DNA from: Natribacillus halophilus
Lineage (GTDB): Bacteria > Bacillota > Bacilli > Bacillales > Marinococcaceae
NCBI RefSeq assembly: GCF_900100185.1
Contig: NZ_FNEN01000022.1
Coordinates: 1-41,262, forward strand
Reading direction: 5' to 3'
Length of the DNA: 41,262 nt
Part shown: piece after piece, positions 9,039 through 16,768 of the stretch
Numbering within the stretch: position 1 is the first letter of the stretch
Layout: the number at the start of each line of letters is the position of its first letter
Position numbers and translations under genes: made by a program
Notes under the pieces: generated by a model
Databases searched by the model: none
The model's input: only the letters and a program-made list of their open reading frames with translations
Told to the model about the DNA's origin: nothing

Positions 9039-9540
9039 CCTAATGACATCTGCGCACCCGAGTTGGGGAGTCAAAAGCCGAAGTTGGCGACGTAACGACT
9101 CCTCGGCTCTCGAGTTAGGGCGTCAAAACCTGAAATTGGCGACCTAACGGCTCCTGCGCTCTCGAATTAGGGCGTCAAAAGCCGAAGTTGGCGACGTAAT
9201 GACTCCCGCACACCCGAGTTAGGGCGTCAAAGTCGATATTGGCGACGTAATGCCCCCTGCGCACTCGAGTTAGGGCGTCAAAGCCGAAATTAGCGAGTAA
9301 TGCCCCCTGCGCACTCGAGTTAGGGAGTCAAAAGCCGAAGTTGGCGACGTAACGACTCCCGCGCTCTTGAGTTAGGGAGTCAAAAGCCGAGGTTGGCGAC
9401 GTAATGCCTCTCGCGCACTCGAGTTAGGGCGTCAAAGTCGATATTGGCGACGTAATGCCCCCTGCGCACTCGAGTTAGGGAGTCAAAAGCCGAAGTTGAC
9501 GACCTAATGATTTTCGCAGTCGCGCGTTAAGTCGCCAAAA
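9039..9540. repeat. Tandem array of about 9.5 copies of a 52-bp intergenic repeat
   Basis: Nine clear units of 50-52 bp run from 9059 to about 9524, with a partial unit before and a decayed one after. Each starts CGAGTTAGGG(A/C)GTCAAA and continues into a TTGGCGACGTAA-like segment and a GC-rich tail ending in CGCACT or CGCTCT. The two halves are imperfect inverted complements (9 of 12 positions), so each unit can form a small hairpin. Units are not identical, and two sub-types alternate (AAAAGCCGAAGTTGG and AAAGTCGATATTGG). The array fills most of the gap between bceR and the next operon. No coding function is seen. Confidence 0.9.
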
Positions 9541-9617
9541 AACCACGTTAGCGCTTTAATCCAGTTTTTAGTACCACAACGAAAGGCAACCACTCATTTC
9601 ACCGTTCTGCCGCACGC

Positions 9618-10241
9618 TCAATCCACGGAATGATTTCCACGCTTCCAATAATAAATCGCAAGCTGTGTCCGATCTCGGAGCTCGAGTTTATCGAGAATGA
9701 CCGAGAGCGTATTACGCACGGTGCCGACACTCAAAAACAGTTGATCGGCAATTTCTTTATTGGAGAGGCCCTGAGCAATGGCGGCGGCTATATCGTTTTC
9801 CCGCTCGGTAAGGCCGTCGACTTCGTCGTGAACCTCCGGATTCATAATTTCCTGCAAGACATCGGCATCAAGCACCGAGCCGCCGGCCATTAAGGCGCGT
9901 ATTTGTTGCGCCATGTTTTCAACCGCGGTTGATTTTAGTAAATACCCTTCCGCTCCTGCCTGAATAGCGAGGCGGATGTTCTGTTCATCTTTAAAAGTCG
10001 TAAGCATCATGATACGAAGCTCCGGCCACTTCACCTTCAACTGCTTCGTACTTTCAATGCCGTCCATATTCGGCATACGGATGTCCATGAGTACGACATC
10101 CGGCAGCGCTGTTTCACATTGATCGATCGCTTCCTGGCCGTCCGCGGCGAGTCCGATGACTTCAATATCCGCTTCTTTTTCAAGCAATAATTTAAGGCTT
10201 TGGCATACGAGCGGATCATCATCGACAATCAGGATCTTCAT
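9618..10241 (-). CDS. NarL/LuxR-family response regulator (LnrK-like)
   Basis: A 207-residue regulator. The receiver domain has the acidic pair in VDDDP, the phospho-acceptor Asp in VVLMDIRMP and Lys in YLLKST. The C-terminal LuxR-type helix-turn-helix is LTERENDIAAAIAQGLSNKEIADQLF, here split over the usual motif with SVGTVRNTLS. It overlaps the upstream kinase gene by ATGA, so the two are translationally coupled. With the kinase and the three ABC genes it forms a set like B. subtilis lnrJK-lnrLMN. It is the last gene of the operon. Confidence 0.9.
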   Translation of the reverse strand: MKILIVDDDPLVCQSLKLLLEKEADIEVIGLAADGQEAIDQCETALPDVVLMDIRMPNMDGIESTKQLKVKWPELRIMMLTTFKDEQNIRLAIQAGAEGYLLKSTAVENMAQQIRALMAGGSVLDADVLQEIMNPEVHDEVDGLTERENDIAAAIAQGLSNKEIADQLFLSVGTVRNTLSVILDKLELRDRTQLAIYYWKRGNHSVD

Positions 10242-11311
10242 CGCATTTCCTCCTCTTTTTGCAGCGGCAAAACACAGACGATGAGATGACCGGAAGCAGT
10301 GTCTACGGAAAGACTACCGCCGGCGGCCCGGGCGCGAAGTTTTAGATTTCTGAGTCCTCTACCCTCGCTTGAGTCGGCAGAATCCGTGCCGTTATCCTGA
10401 ACACTCATGCGAACGATCGTAGCGGTGATGTCAAGTTGAATATCAACACGCGTCGCATCACTGTGCCGAGCCACGTTCGTTAGCGCTTCTTTTAAACAGG
10501 GCTCCAGTAAGCTCCAATAGTGCACAGGCACTTCATTCATATCGCCGGATTTTTGAAAACTGACAGCGGTATGGTTAAATTCATCTGCAATATGTTCGAG
10601 CACGTCTGCGCCCATCCTTGTCACCGGTATCATGTCATGAACGGTGTCACGTAGTCTCGCCGCGCTCCTTGTGATCCGGAGCTTGATTTCCTGCAGCATG
10701 GCATCAGCTTCTTTTCCTTCAAGGTGTTCAAACGTATCCATTGCCAGGCTTGCGCCGGTGAGATCATGCCCGACGTGATCATGGAGATCCCGGGCGATGC
10801 GGTTTCGTTCCGATAGTTCGGCAAGCTGCGCGGTCTGACGATTGGCTCTGAGCAGTTCATTTCTCATATTTTCTAATTCATAACGTGCACGCCGCTCGCT
10901 GTCGGCTTCTGAAATGTACAAATCACGCTGCTTCTTCCATAGACGGACGAGCACACCTAAAAATCCGGCTTGAAAAAGAAACCAAAAAAGTAAAACGGAG
11001 TACACGTCCCCGATTGGAATTAAAATGACAATCGGTATGATGTATGCATATTTTCCTCTCGTGATACTTTCAAATAATGGGAGTGCGAATCCAAAAACAC
11101 CGACACTCCAAAAAGGCATAAACAGCGCGCAAATAACGATATCAATAAGTACAGTCCAGGTAGGCAGTTGAAAACGCCAGCGCAGGCAAACGAGGATGGT
11201 GAGTGCGACGATGAATAAAAAACTGACGATGCTTTCATCTTGAATGGTCCATAAACTGAGAAGGAAAAGGATATTCATGAAGCGCCATATATTGACAAAC
11301 CGCTCACGCAT
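10238..11311 (-). CDS. Sensor histidine kinase, HisKA_3 type (LnrJ-like)
   Basis: A 357-residue NarL-partner kinase. Five or six hydrophobic segments in the first 140 residues form a membrane sensor with no large extracellular loop. A cytoplasmic helix follows, then the HisKA_3 motif ERNRIARDLHDHVGHDL with the phospho-acceptor His, and a HATPase domain (KEALTNVARHS, SVQDNGTD, GRGLRNL). The start has GGGAGG ten bases upstream. It follows the second permease gene after a 76-base gap containing a hairpin, and overlaps the response regulator gene. The layout matches kinases that sense membrane-active agents such as linearmycins; the ligand here is inferred. Confidence 0.9.
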   Translation of the reverse strand: MRERFVNIWRFMNILFLLSLWTIQDESIVSFLFIVALTILVCLRWRFQLPTWTVLIDIVICALFMPFWSVGVFGFALPLFESITRGKYAYIIPIVILIPIGDVYSVLLFWFLFQAGFLGVLVRLWKKQRDLYISEADSERRARYELENMRNELLRANRQTAQLAELSERNRIARDLHDHVGHDLTGASLAMDTFEHLEGKEADAMLQEIKLRITRSAARLRDTVHDMIPVTRMGADVLEHIADEFNHTAVSFQKSGDMNEVPVHYWSLLEPCLKEALTNVARHSDATRVDIQLDITATIVRMSVQDNGTDSADSSEGRGLRNLKLRARAAGGSLSVDTASGHLIVCVLPLQKEEEMR

Positions 11312-11357
11312 CGCGCGTAACCTCCCGCTGCACTTTTTTTAACTATACCATGGAAAG

Positions 11358-11380
11358 CCCCCAGCTTTAAGAACTGGAGG
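11358..11380 (-). other. Hairpin between permease and kinase genes
   Basis: On the minus strand CCTCCAG and CTGGGGG pair across a 9-base loop, just after the permease stop codon. There is no T-run directly after it, so it is not a clean terminator. It may be a processing or attenuation signal that sets the level of kinase relative to transporter. Confidence 0.35.
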
Positions 11381-11387
11381 CGACGAT

Positions 11388-12074
11388 TTAACCCATTCTT
11401 CTGATACTGCCGATAATCAGGAAAAGCAGAGTATAGAGCAATAAAACACCATTGATCAGCAAGAAGTCCGCTGTATCCTCTCCCATCACAACCCACTCCA
11501 TCCCTTCGGCAAGCCAATACGTTGGAAAAATGACGGCAAGCTGTTCCAGCACATCCGGCAGCATCTCGATGGGCATCATGATGCCTCCGAGCAGTGCCAT
11601 AATAATGATGACGCACATGAATACGAGAAACGATGTTTCTTTGTTGCGGTAGAGTGAGTTCCAGGCAAGGCTAAGAGCGATAGCCGTGAAACTGAATACG
11701 ATAAACAATATCAGCAGCAGTAAAGGTTCGTGCAGTTCATGGTCGTAAATGACGCCGCCTGCAATCATGAAAATACATTGGGCGATAACGATGACAGAAA
11801 AGGCAAGTAAATTCTGAAATAGATATTGAAAATGGGTGACCGGAGCTGCCGCCAATCGCTTGACGACGCCTTTTTGCCGGTCTTCAACCAGGAGCCCCGT
11901 GAGTCTAATGCCGACGAAAAGAATCAGCACACCGAAATAATGATAACCGTACGGCAACAACGGCCAGTATTCCGGTTCAGGCAGGAAGATGGCTGCCACG
12001 GGAAACAGCGTAAGAAAGATAAGATTCGTTTTGTCTTTGAAAATGCGTTTAAGGGCAAATGTAAAAATCGTCAT
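11388..12074 (-). CDS. ABC-2 type exporter permease (LnrN-like)
   Basis: A 228-residue permease with six predicted helices: one near 20-36, then about 50-68, 95-118, 130-155, 160-180 and 200-225. The charged segment LLVEDRQKGVVKRLAAAPV between helices 2 and 3 is typical of ABC-2 permeases. The ATG at 12074 is chosen because it overlaps the upstream stop codon as ATGA, giving translational coupling; the frame is open 27 codons further but without support. It should pair with the other permease and the ATPase as a heteromeric exporter. Confidence 0.88.
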   Translation of the reverse strand: MTIFTFALKRIFKDKTNLIFLTLFPVAAIFLPEPEYWPLLPYGYHYFGVLILFVGIRLTGLLVEDRQKGVVKRLAAAPVTHFQYLFQNLLAFSVIVIAQCIFMIAGGVIYDHELHEPLLLLILFIVFSFTAIALSLAWNSLYRNKETSFLVFMCVIIIMALLGGIMMPIEMLPDVLEQLAVIFPTYWLAEGMEWVVMGEDTADFLLINGVLLLYTLLFLIIGSIRRMG

Positions 12075-12799
12075 GGCATCCGTCTCCGTCCCAGTAATAA
12101 CATGATGACAAAGGTGATAACGATCAATCCGCCGAGAAGACCGGCGTTCATCCAAGCATCACCGACATTCGCGTTTCTGTAAGCATCAATCGCTTCATAA
12201 GCAAGCATGATTGGATTGATGTACTCATTCACCCAGTTGATCACAGCGTGATCAGGCATTGGGAAAATTAAACCGGCGATTAAGATAGCTCCGACCCCGT
12301 ACACTTCACTCAGGCGCTCCGCGATATTAAATTTTTTCACGGAAAAAGTGAATATCAGGCAGACAATGCTTGACAGTGTTGCCATGAGGGCGATGATAAA
12401 AATCGACCAAGCGATATTTCCCCAATCGACATTCCACACGAGCACTGTATAACCGGCTAAAAGAGCGCCCAAAATAATCGAGTATAGTGTACCGATAAGC
12501 ATGGTGGTGAAGCCGTAAAGTGTTGTATTCATCGGTAGCGATTGAATCCGATAGCGGCGTTCGGTGAAGAAATCCTGGTGGATGTAATTCATAGCGACCG
12601 AGCCGCCAAACAGTTGAAACGCGAGGACCATCATCACATTGATTTCATTTCTTAGTAACAGGCCACCTTCCTCGGCATCCCCCATTATGATGGATAAGAG
12701 GGTGACAAGCACAAATGGCACGACAAACAGGAGCAGCAATACAACCCAAGCGCGAATGAGCCTAAGCGCAGTAAATCGCATCGTATAAAGTTCACGCAT
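12071..12799 (-). CDS. ABC-2 type exporter permease (LnrM-like)
   Basis: A 242-residue permease with six hydrophobic segments (about 13-40, 50-72, 92-120, 130-152, 163-182, 215-236). The segment HQDFFTERRYRIQSLPM between helices 2 and 3 is the usual ABC-2 coupling region. It starts directly after the ATPase stop codon with no gap, and its own stop overlaps the next start, so all three ABC genes are translationally linked. A second, similar permease in the operon suggests a heterodimer. Confidence 0.88.
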   Translation of the reverse strand: MRELYTMRFTALRLIRAWVVLLLLFVVPFVLVTLLSIIMGDAEEGGLLLRNEINVMMVLAFQLFGGSVAMNYIHQDFFTERRYRIQSLPMNTTLYGFTTMLIGTLYSIILGALLAGYTVLVWNVDWGNIAWSIFIIALMATLSSIVCLIFTFSVKKFNIAERLSEVYGVGAILIAGLIFPMPDHAVINWVNEYINPIMLAYEAIDAYRNANVGDAWMNAGLLGGLIVITFVIMLLLGRRRMP

Positions 12800-13744
12800 C
12801 TATTCTTCCTCCCCGTCACGCAGTTGTTTTCCGGTGAGGGTGAGAAATACATCTTCCAAGTCCGGTTTTTCGGCTTGGATGCCGACGACCCCGCTCGTTT
12901 CTTTGACGAGGGAGAGCACGCGATCGAGATTTCCCGAGCCGACGGTGGATATGATTTGTACTGTACTGCCGTCAACGTGAACATTCTTCACGCCTTCTAA
13001 ACCTTTAAGACGTTCAACCGGAACATCACCGGGCGTACTCACGTCAATGTTTATTTTTTCTTCATGCTGGATGTTCGCGATCAGTTCGTTTACAGTACCC
13101 TCAGTTATGATTTGCCCCTGGTCGACGATCACGACCCGGGAAGCAATGGTCTGCACTTCTTCCATATAATGCGTCGTATAAAGAATCGTCGTCCCTTGTT
13201 CCCGCAGCTTTTCGACGGTTTCTAATATATGGTTCCGCGATTGCGGGTCGATGCCGACCGTCGGCTCATCCATGATCAGAAACTTTGGATGGTGCGTGAG
13301 CGCACAGGCGATGTTAAGTCGCCGCTTCATTCCTCCGGAGAATTTTGCCGGCGTTTTCCCGGCATTCGAAGAGAGCCCGACAAAAGCCAACGCTTCTTCG
13401 ACTCTCTTTTTCCGTTCTTCCCCTTTGAGGCCGTATACTCCCGCGAAAAATTCCAGGTTTTCTTTAGCCGTTAAATCTTCAAAAACCGTCAACTCTTGCG
13501 TCACTAAGCCCATTTTTTGCTTGTTTTCATGACTGAACACTTTTTCTGTTCGGCCGAATAACTGAATGCTGCCTTTATCAAATGGAATCATGCCCAGCAG
13601 TGTATGAATGAGCGTCGTTTTCCCGGCGCCGTTCGGCCCGAGCAAGCCGATGATCTCTCCTTCGTGGATGGAGAGGTCAACATAATCCAGCGCAAGTTCA
13701 TTGCCGTAACGTTTTACAATTCCCTGCATTGCCGCGATCGTCAT
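12800..13744 (-). CDS. ABC exporter ATP-binding protein (LnrL-like)
   Basis: A 314-residue ATPase with Walker A GPNGAGKTTLIH, Q-loop GLVTQE, signature FSGGMKRRLN, Walker B FLIMDEPTVGIDP and switch His in TTHYMEE. A roughly 90-residue C-terminal extension after the ATPase core ends in PDLEDVFLTLTGK, typical of drug and lipid exporters of the CcmA/DrrA class. The ATG at 13744 has AAGGGGA upstream. It leads an operon of ATPase, two permeases, kinase and regulator, as in the linearmycin-resistance genes lnrLMN and lnrJK of B. subtilis. The substrate is probably a membrane-active natural product, but this is inference from layout. Confidence 0.92.
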   Translation of the reverse strand: MTIAAMQGIVKRYGNELALDYVDLSIHEGEIIGLLGPNGAGKTTLIHTLLGMIPFDKGSIQLFGRTEKVFSHENKQKMGLVTQELTVFEDLTAKENLEFFAGVYGLKGEERKKRVEEALAFVGLSSNAGKTPAKFSGGMKRRLNIACALTHHPKFLIMDEPTVGIDPQSRNHILETVEKLREQGTTILYTTHYMEEVQTIASRVVIVDQGQIITEGTVNELIANIQHEEKINIDVSTPGDVPVERLKGLEGVKNVHVDGSTVQIISTVGSGNLDRVLSLVKETSGVVGIQAEKPDLEDVFLTLTGKQLRDGEEE

Positions 13745-13777
13745 TTTGAGTCCCCTTTTCATTGAGTTGTTAATTGC

Positions 13778-13819
13778 AGTATGCCTTGATTAATCGCGCT
13801 TTGGTAGTGACATTTGTCA
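13778..13819 (-). promoter_or_regulatory. Candidate activator site and promoter of the exporter operon
   Basis: The perfect palindrome TGACA-(2 nt)-TGTCA (13808-13819) lies beside a poor -35. A CATACT -10 on the minus strand is at 13783-13778, about 35 bases before the ATPase start. A palindrome abutting a weak -35 is the usual layout for NarL-type activation, so the regulator at 9618 may bind here. It also overlaps the -35 of the divergent toxin-antitoxin promoter, so it may serve that operon instead. Confidence 0.5.
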
Positions 13820-13843
13820 TTGAATGGGTGTCATTGATATTAT
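13814..13843 (+). promoter_or_regulatory. Promoter of the AbrB/ParE toxin-antitoxin operon
   Basis: TTGTCA (13814-13819), an 18-base spacer and TATTAT (13838-13843) form a good sigma-A promoter. TGTCATTGA occurs twice (13815 and 13829), overlapping the -35 and the spacer, and is a plausible binding site for antitoxin autorepression. Confidence 0.55.
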
Positions 13844-13922
13844 TAAAAACAAAGAACAAAGAAATTTGTATCTTTTTTCAAAGAAGGGGCATATCATAAA
13901 TATACGGCAGGGGGGCACGACA

Positions 13923-14252
13923 ATGGCTGAGGCTAAACACATTCGTGTATCAGACAAACGGCAAATCACGATTCCTAAACGTTTTTATGAACAACTAGGG
14001 ATGGAGGAGACCTTGATTTGTGAACTGCGGAGAGATGAAATTGTATTACGTCCGGCTCCAAAAGCTGACGATTTTTCGGAAGATATTTTGCGGGATTTGG
14101 TCGAAGAAGGATATGGAGGGGAACAACTTCTCACGGAATTTCATAAACGGAAAGCCCAGATTCGACCAGCTGTTGAATCTTTGATTTCCGAAGCCGATGA
14201 AGCCGCTCAATCGTATACAGGCACCGGTGACGAGGAAACAGAATCCCTTTAA
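13923..14252 (+). CDS. AbrB/MazE-type antitoxin
   Basis: A 109-residue protein. Residues about 5-45 form a swapped-hairpin AbrB/SpoVT DNA-binding domain (HIRVSDKRQITIPKRFYEQLG, with the usual KRQITIPK core). The C-terminal part is acidic and helical (DDFSEDILRDLVEEG, ending in DEETESL) and should wrap and neutralise the toxin encoded next. The ATG at 13923 follows an AGGGGGGC ribosome binding site; the frame is open 33 codons upstream without a signal. Antitoxins of this kind normally repress their own promoter. Confidence 0.88.
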   Translation: MAEAKHIRVSDKRQITIPKRFYEQLGMEETLICELRRDEIVLRPAPKADDFSEDILRDLVEEGYGGEQLLTEFHKRKAQIRPAVESLISEADEAAQSYTGTGDEETESL

Positions 14253-14278
14253 ATCCAGCCAAACGTTATTTTAAAAAA

Positions 14279-14524
14279 TTGAGAGAAAAACCGTTGAAAA
14301 GGGAATTTGATGAAGCCATCCAAAACATCCGGCTAAATCCTTATGTCGGTGAACTGAAAACAGGGGATTTGGCCGGTGTTTATACTTATACGATTCACTA
14401 CCGTGGAGCCCAGTATCGGCTGGCTTATAGGGTTTCTGAAAATGAAAACAGTGAAGTGATCGTAGTCATTTTAGCAGGAAGCCGAGAAGATTTTTATCAA
14501 GAATTAAAGCGATATATGAAATGA
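14279..14524 (+). CDS. RelE/ParE-family toxin
   Basis: At least 81 residues from a TTG at 14279. The core (IRLNPYVGELKTGDLAGVYTY, then YRLAYRVSE, then VIVVILAGSREDFYQELKRY) is a RelE/ParE fold, probably an mRNA interferase or gyrase poison. The reading frame is open back to 14231, and the codons before the TTG read I-P-L-N-P-A-K-R-Y-F-K-K, which looks like the true N-terminal strand and helix of the family. No ATG, GTG or TTG exists there, but an ATC at 14243 lies seven bases after GAGG, giving a 93-residue product that overlaps the end of the antitoxin gene. Either a rare start codon is used or the start has been lost. The toxin follows its antitoxin in the standard order. Confidence 0.8.
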   Translation: MREKPLKREFDEAIQNIRLNPYVGELKTGDLAGVYTYTIHYRGAQYRLAYRVSENENSEVIVVILAGSREDFYQELKRYMK

Positions 14525-14528
14525 ACGT

Positions 14529-14590
14529 AAAAGTGCCAGATTGTCATTAGAAAATGCCAGAATTCATCAGGAAGTACCAGATTACACGTG
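14529..14590. repeat. Three copies of a 21-bp repeat, family shared with 19786-19890
   Basis: Three units of about 21 bp carry AAGTGCCAGATT, AAATGCCAGAATT and AAGTACCAGATTA. They match the consensus AAGCGCCAGAWTAT of the array after helD. They begin right after the toxin stop codon and run a few bases into the 3' end of the hepT gene on the other strand. Confidence 0.75.
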
Positions 14591-14974
14591 GCTGATCATT
14601 TTTTCCCACCAGGTTCTCATTAATTTTGCATAGCCGGGGATCTTTTTATAGATTTGGTCGGCTAGCGTTTCGTTATAGGTGTGGGTGGTGAGGTTGCGGT
14701 CATCGGCCATTTGCAGGGCTGTGACGGTTTCTTCCGCGCTAAGCAGTTCGATTTCGCGACTGGCATGAATGATCCTCTTTGGTGAACCTAAATCCAGGCT
14801 CTCAATCTCACGTAAATATTCCCTCGCTAATTTCCAGGCGCTTTCATACGTATATTTAAAGCGTTGGATGAAACCATCCCTTATAATAGAGGAGGGCGTT
14901 TCAATATCATGGATGTCTTCCAGTGTTTTTAGTGCTTTGTCCGCTGTGGCGATTCGCTCTTGCAAACGTTCCAT
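14582..14974 (-). CDS. hepT: HepT-type HEPN toxin (HI0074 family)
   Basis: A 130-residue all-helical HEPN protein. The catalytic motif R-X4-H-X-Y is intact as RNLTTHTY (about residues 92-99); the Arg and His form the RNase site, and the Tyr is the residue that MntA-type partners modify with AMP. The core IQRFKYTYESAWKLAREYL is typical of the 'nucleotidyltransferase substrate binding' family. The start has AAGGAGGGC upstream. The gene overlaps the 3' end of the nucleotidyltransferase gene by 46 bases, the normal antitoxin-first order of MntA-HepT (type VII) systems. It appears complete. Confidence 0.88.
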   Translation of the reverse strand: MERLQERIATADKALKTLEDIHDIETPSSIIRDGFIQRFKYTYESAWKLAREYLREIESLDLGSPKRIIHASREIELLSAEETVTALQMADDRNLTTHTYNETLADQIYKKIPGYAKLMRTWWEKMISHV

Positions 14975-15204
14975 TGGATGCCCTCCTTAAGCACTTTATT
15001 TCTGAAATCTTCATCGACATTGAGTAAATCTATAACATCAACCTGGTAGGGGATCGTTGACTCTTCAAAAGCTTCTCTTATGTGAGATAGGTAGCCGTTG
15101 GGCAGATTGTTGTGATCGATCGCGATATCTATATCTGAGCTGGCGTGAATGTTTCCTTTAGCCCAGGGACCGAATAAATATACAGTCACTTGCTTATCGC
15201 CCAA
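14929..15204 (-). CDS. mntA: MntA-type nucleotidyltransferase antitoxin, start and active site altered
   Basis: A 91-residue minimal nucleotidyltransferase counted from a TTG at 15204. The motif that should read G-S-X10-D-X-D is present as FGPWAKGNIHASSDIDIAI, so the two metal-binding Asp are kept but the Ser of the GS pair is Pro. The frame is open upstream for 20 more codons (TEAHHREATLSRVSDILRKN), which look like the family's N-terminal helix, but then reaches a TAA at 15267-15265 with no start codon. An almost perfect Shine-Dalgarno (AAAGGTGGTGATC, 15283-15271) sits just upstream of that stop. The gene may have lost its start and be translated, if at all, from the TTG. In intact systems MntA AMPylates and silences HepT. 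Confidence 0.75.
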   Translation of the reverse strand: MGDKQVTVYLFGPWAKGNIHASSDIDIAIDHNNLPNGYLSHIREAFEESTIPYQVDVIDLLNVDEDFRNKVLKEGIQWNVCKSESPQRTKH

Positions 15205-15328
15205 GTTTTTTCTTAATATATCGGATACTCTGGAGAGGGTTGCTTCACGGTGATGCGCTTCTGTTTATATGATCACCACCTTTTGTAACCATCCTACCAT
15301 CATTTGCCTCATTTATAAGCCATTCAAC

Positions 15329-16750
15329 CTACAGCAGTCCATCTGCCATCATTTTCGCGAGCGGTGTATCTACGCCTCGCACTTGAGATGCCAACTCATT
15401 CGCGTGTTTCTGCCCATCAGCGAGGGCTTTCCCTTCATCAACGGTTTGCACGATTTTTTCATCGACGATTACTTGGCCGTCAATGATCACGGTCTCGACC
15501 TCGCTGCCATTGGCGGAATATACGAGATTGGGGACGATGTTACGGATCGGCGCCTGGATGGTCGGAAACAGAGCCGGAGATTGAAGATCTAAAATAATCA
15601 TGTCCGCTTTTTTACCCGGTTTCAAGGAACCGATATCTTCGCCTAAACCGATGGCGTGCGCGGCGTTGATAGTTACGGATTTTAACATCTGCCACGCTGG
15701 AAACACTCGCGGGTCTCTCTGTCGGCACTTATTCAATATGGATGTGAATTTCATTTCATTAAACATATTGATGCAATTATTCCCGGGTGCCTGGTCGGAG
15801 CCGAGGGCGAGCCGATCACTCGCTTCCAAAAATTCAGCCGCGGGCGGGACGATGCCGTCAATGATGCCGATGCTGCCTGAACAAAGCAGCATCGCAGCGC
15901 CTGAACGGGCGACTGTTTTTGCCTCTTCCGCTGTTGCCTCCGTTAAATGAACAGCCAACAACCGCTCATCGAGATAGCCAATCTCCTCTAAATACGGGAT
16001 GCTGCGCTTGCCATAACGCTTCATCATTTGCTCGATTTCCCGATCGCCCTGGGCGACGTGCATATGTATCGACGTATCAAATTTTTTTGCAAGCTGCTGC
16101 ACTTCGAGCAAAAGTTCCCTGGACATCATATCCGGCCCTTGCGGTCCGAAGAGACATGTGATGCGCCCGTTCTCGCTTCCATGATAGTTTTCAATCAGAT
16201 CGATATTTTCCTGCAGCTTCTTTTCACCGACCGCCGAATCCAGCGGATAGAGTTCACCAACTTCACGGGCATCCCCCATACGTTCCGGCATTTCATTAAT
16301 CATGTCGCAAACGTGGGCGCGCGTTCCCAGCGCGATATGATTCTGCACGATATCGTTCATGCCGCCGTTATAATCGCCAAACGTCGTCGTTCCCGCCTTC
16401 AGTCCTTCGATGATATTGACGAGGGAACCTGCCCGACGTTGGTCGTCGGTCAAAAACTGCATAAAAGGCCAAAGCCCTTTTTCCATCCAGTTATCGGTAT
16501 CCTGGGCGACGCCGCGTAAAATCCCGAGACCGCTGTGTATATGAGCGTCGATCAGGCCGGGCAGGACCACTTTATGGCTGGCATCGATCGTCCGATGTGA
16601 CGAATACTCCCGCTCCACTACATCGCTGTCGTCAACAATAACAATCCGGTTTCCGTCGATGCCGACCGCTCCATCTTCAATGATGCCTAGACCTTTCCCT
16701 TCCATCGTTATGACCGTCGTGCGAGTAATGATGAGATCGATCGTCGCCAT
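15329..16750 (-). CDS. Amidohydrolase of the MtaD/TrzA (5'-methylthioadenosine deaminase-like) group
   Basis: A 473-residue metal-dependent hydrolase of usual length. The first metal site is PGLIDAHIHSG (His 70 and 72). Further ligands are in HMHVAQ, AVHLTE and the GSDQAPG aspartate. A C-terminal composite beta domain closes with KPGKKADMIILDL and VIIDGQVIV. The family deaminates or dechlorinates purine- and triazine-like rings. The LHxH form of known MtaD enzymes is not exact here, so the substrate remains open. It stands alone, divergent from a methyltransferase gene across a 96-base region with an inverted repeat. Confidence 0.85.
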   Translation of the reverse strand: MATIDLIITRTTVITMEGKGLGIIEDGAVGIDGNRIVIVDDSDVVEREYSSHRTIDASHKVVLPGLIDAHIHSGLGILRGVAQDTDNWMEKGLWPFMQFLTDDQRRAGSLVNIIEGLKAGTTTFGDYNGGMNDIVQNHIALGTRAHVCDMINEMPERMGDAREVGELYPLDSAVGEKKLQENIDLIENYHGSENGRITCLFGPQGPDMMSRELLLEVQQLAKKFDTSIHMHVAQGDREIEQMMKRYGKRSIPYLEEIGYLDERLLAVHLTEATAEEAKTVARSGAAMLLCSGSIGIIDGIVPPAAEFLEASDRLALGSDQAPGNNCINMFNEMKFTSILNKCRQRDPRVFPAWQMLKSVTINAAHAIGLGEDIGSLKPGKKADMIILDLQSPALFPTIQAPIRNIVPNLVYSANGSEVETVIIDGQVIVDEKIVQTVDEGKALADGQKHANELASQVRGVDTPLAKMMADGLL

Positions 16751-16768
16751 TTGTATCGCCTCCAGCGT

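Noticed and set aside
9039-9540. 52-bp repeats as a CRISPR array
   Set aside because: The whole unit is repeated with drift; there are no conserved repeats separated by unique spacers.
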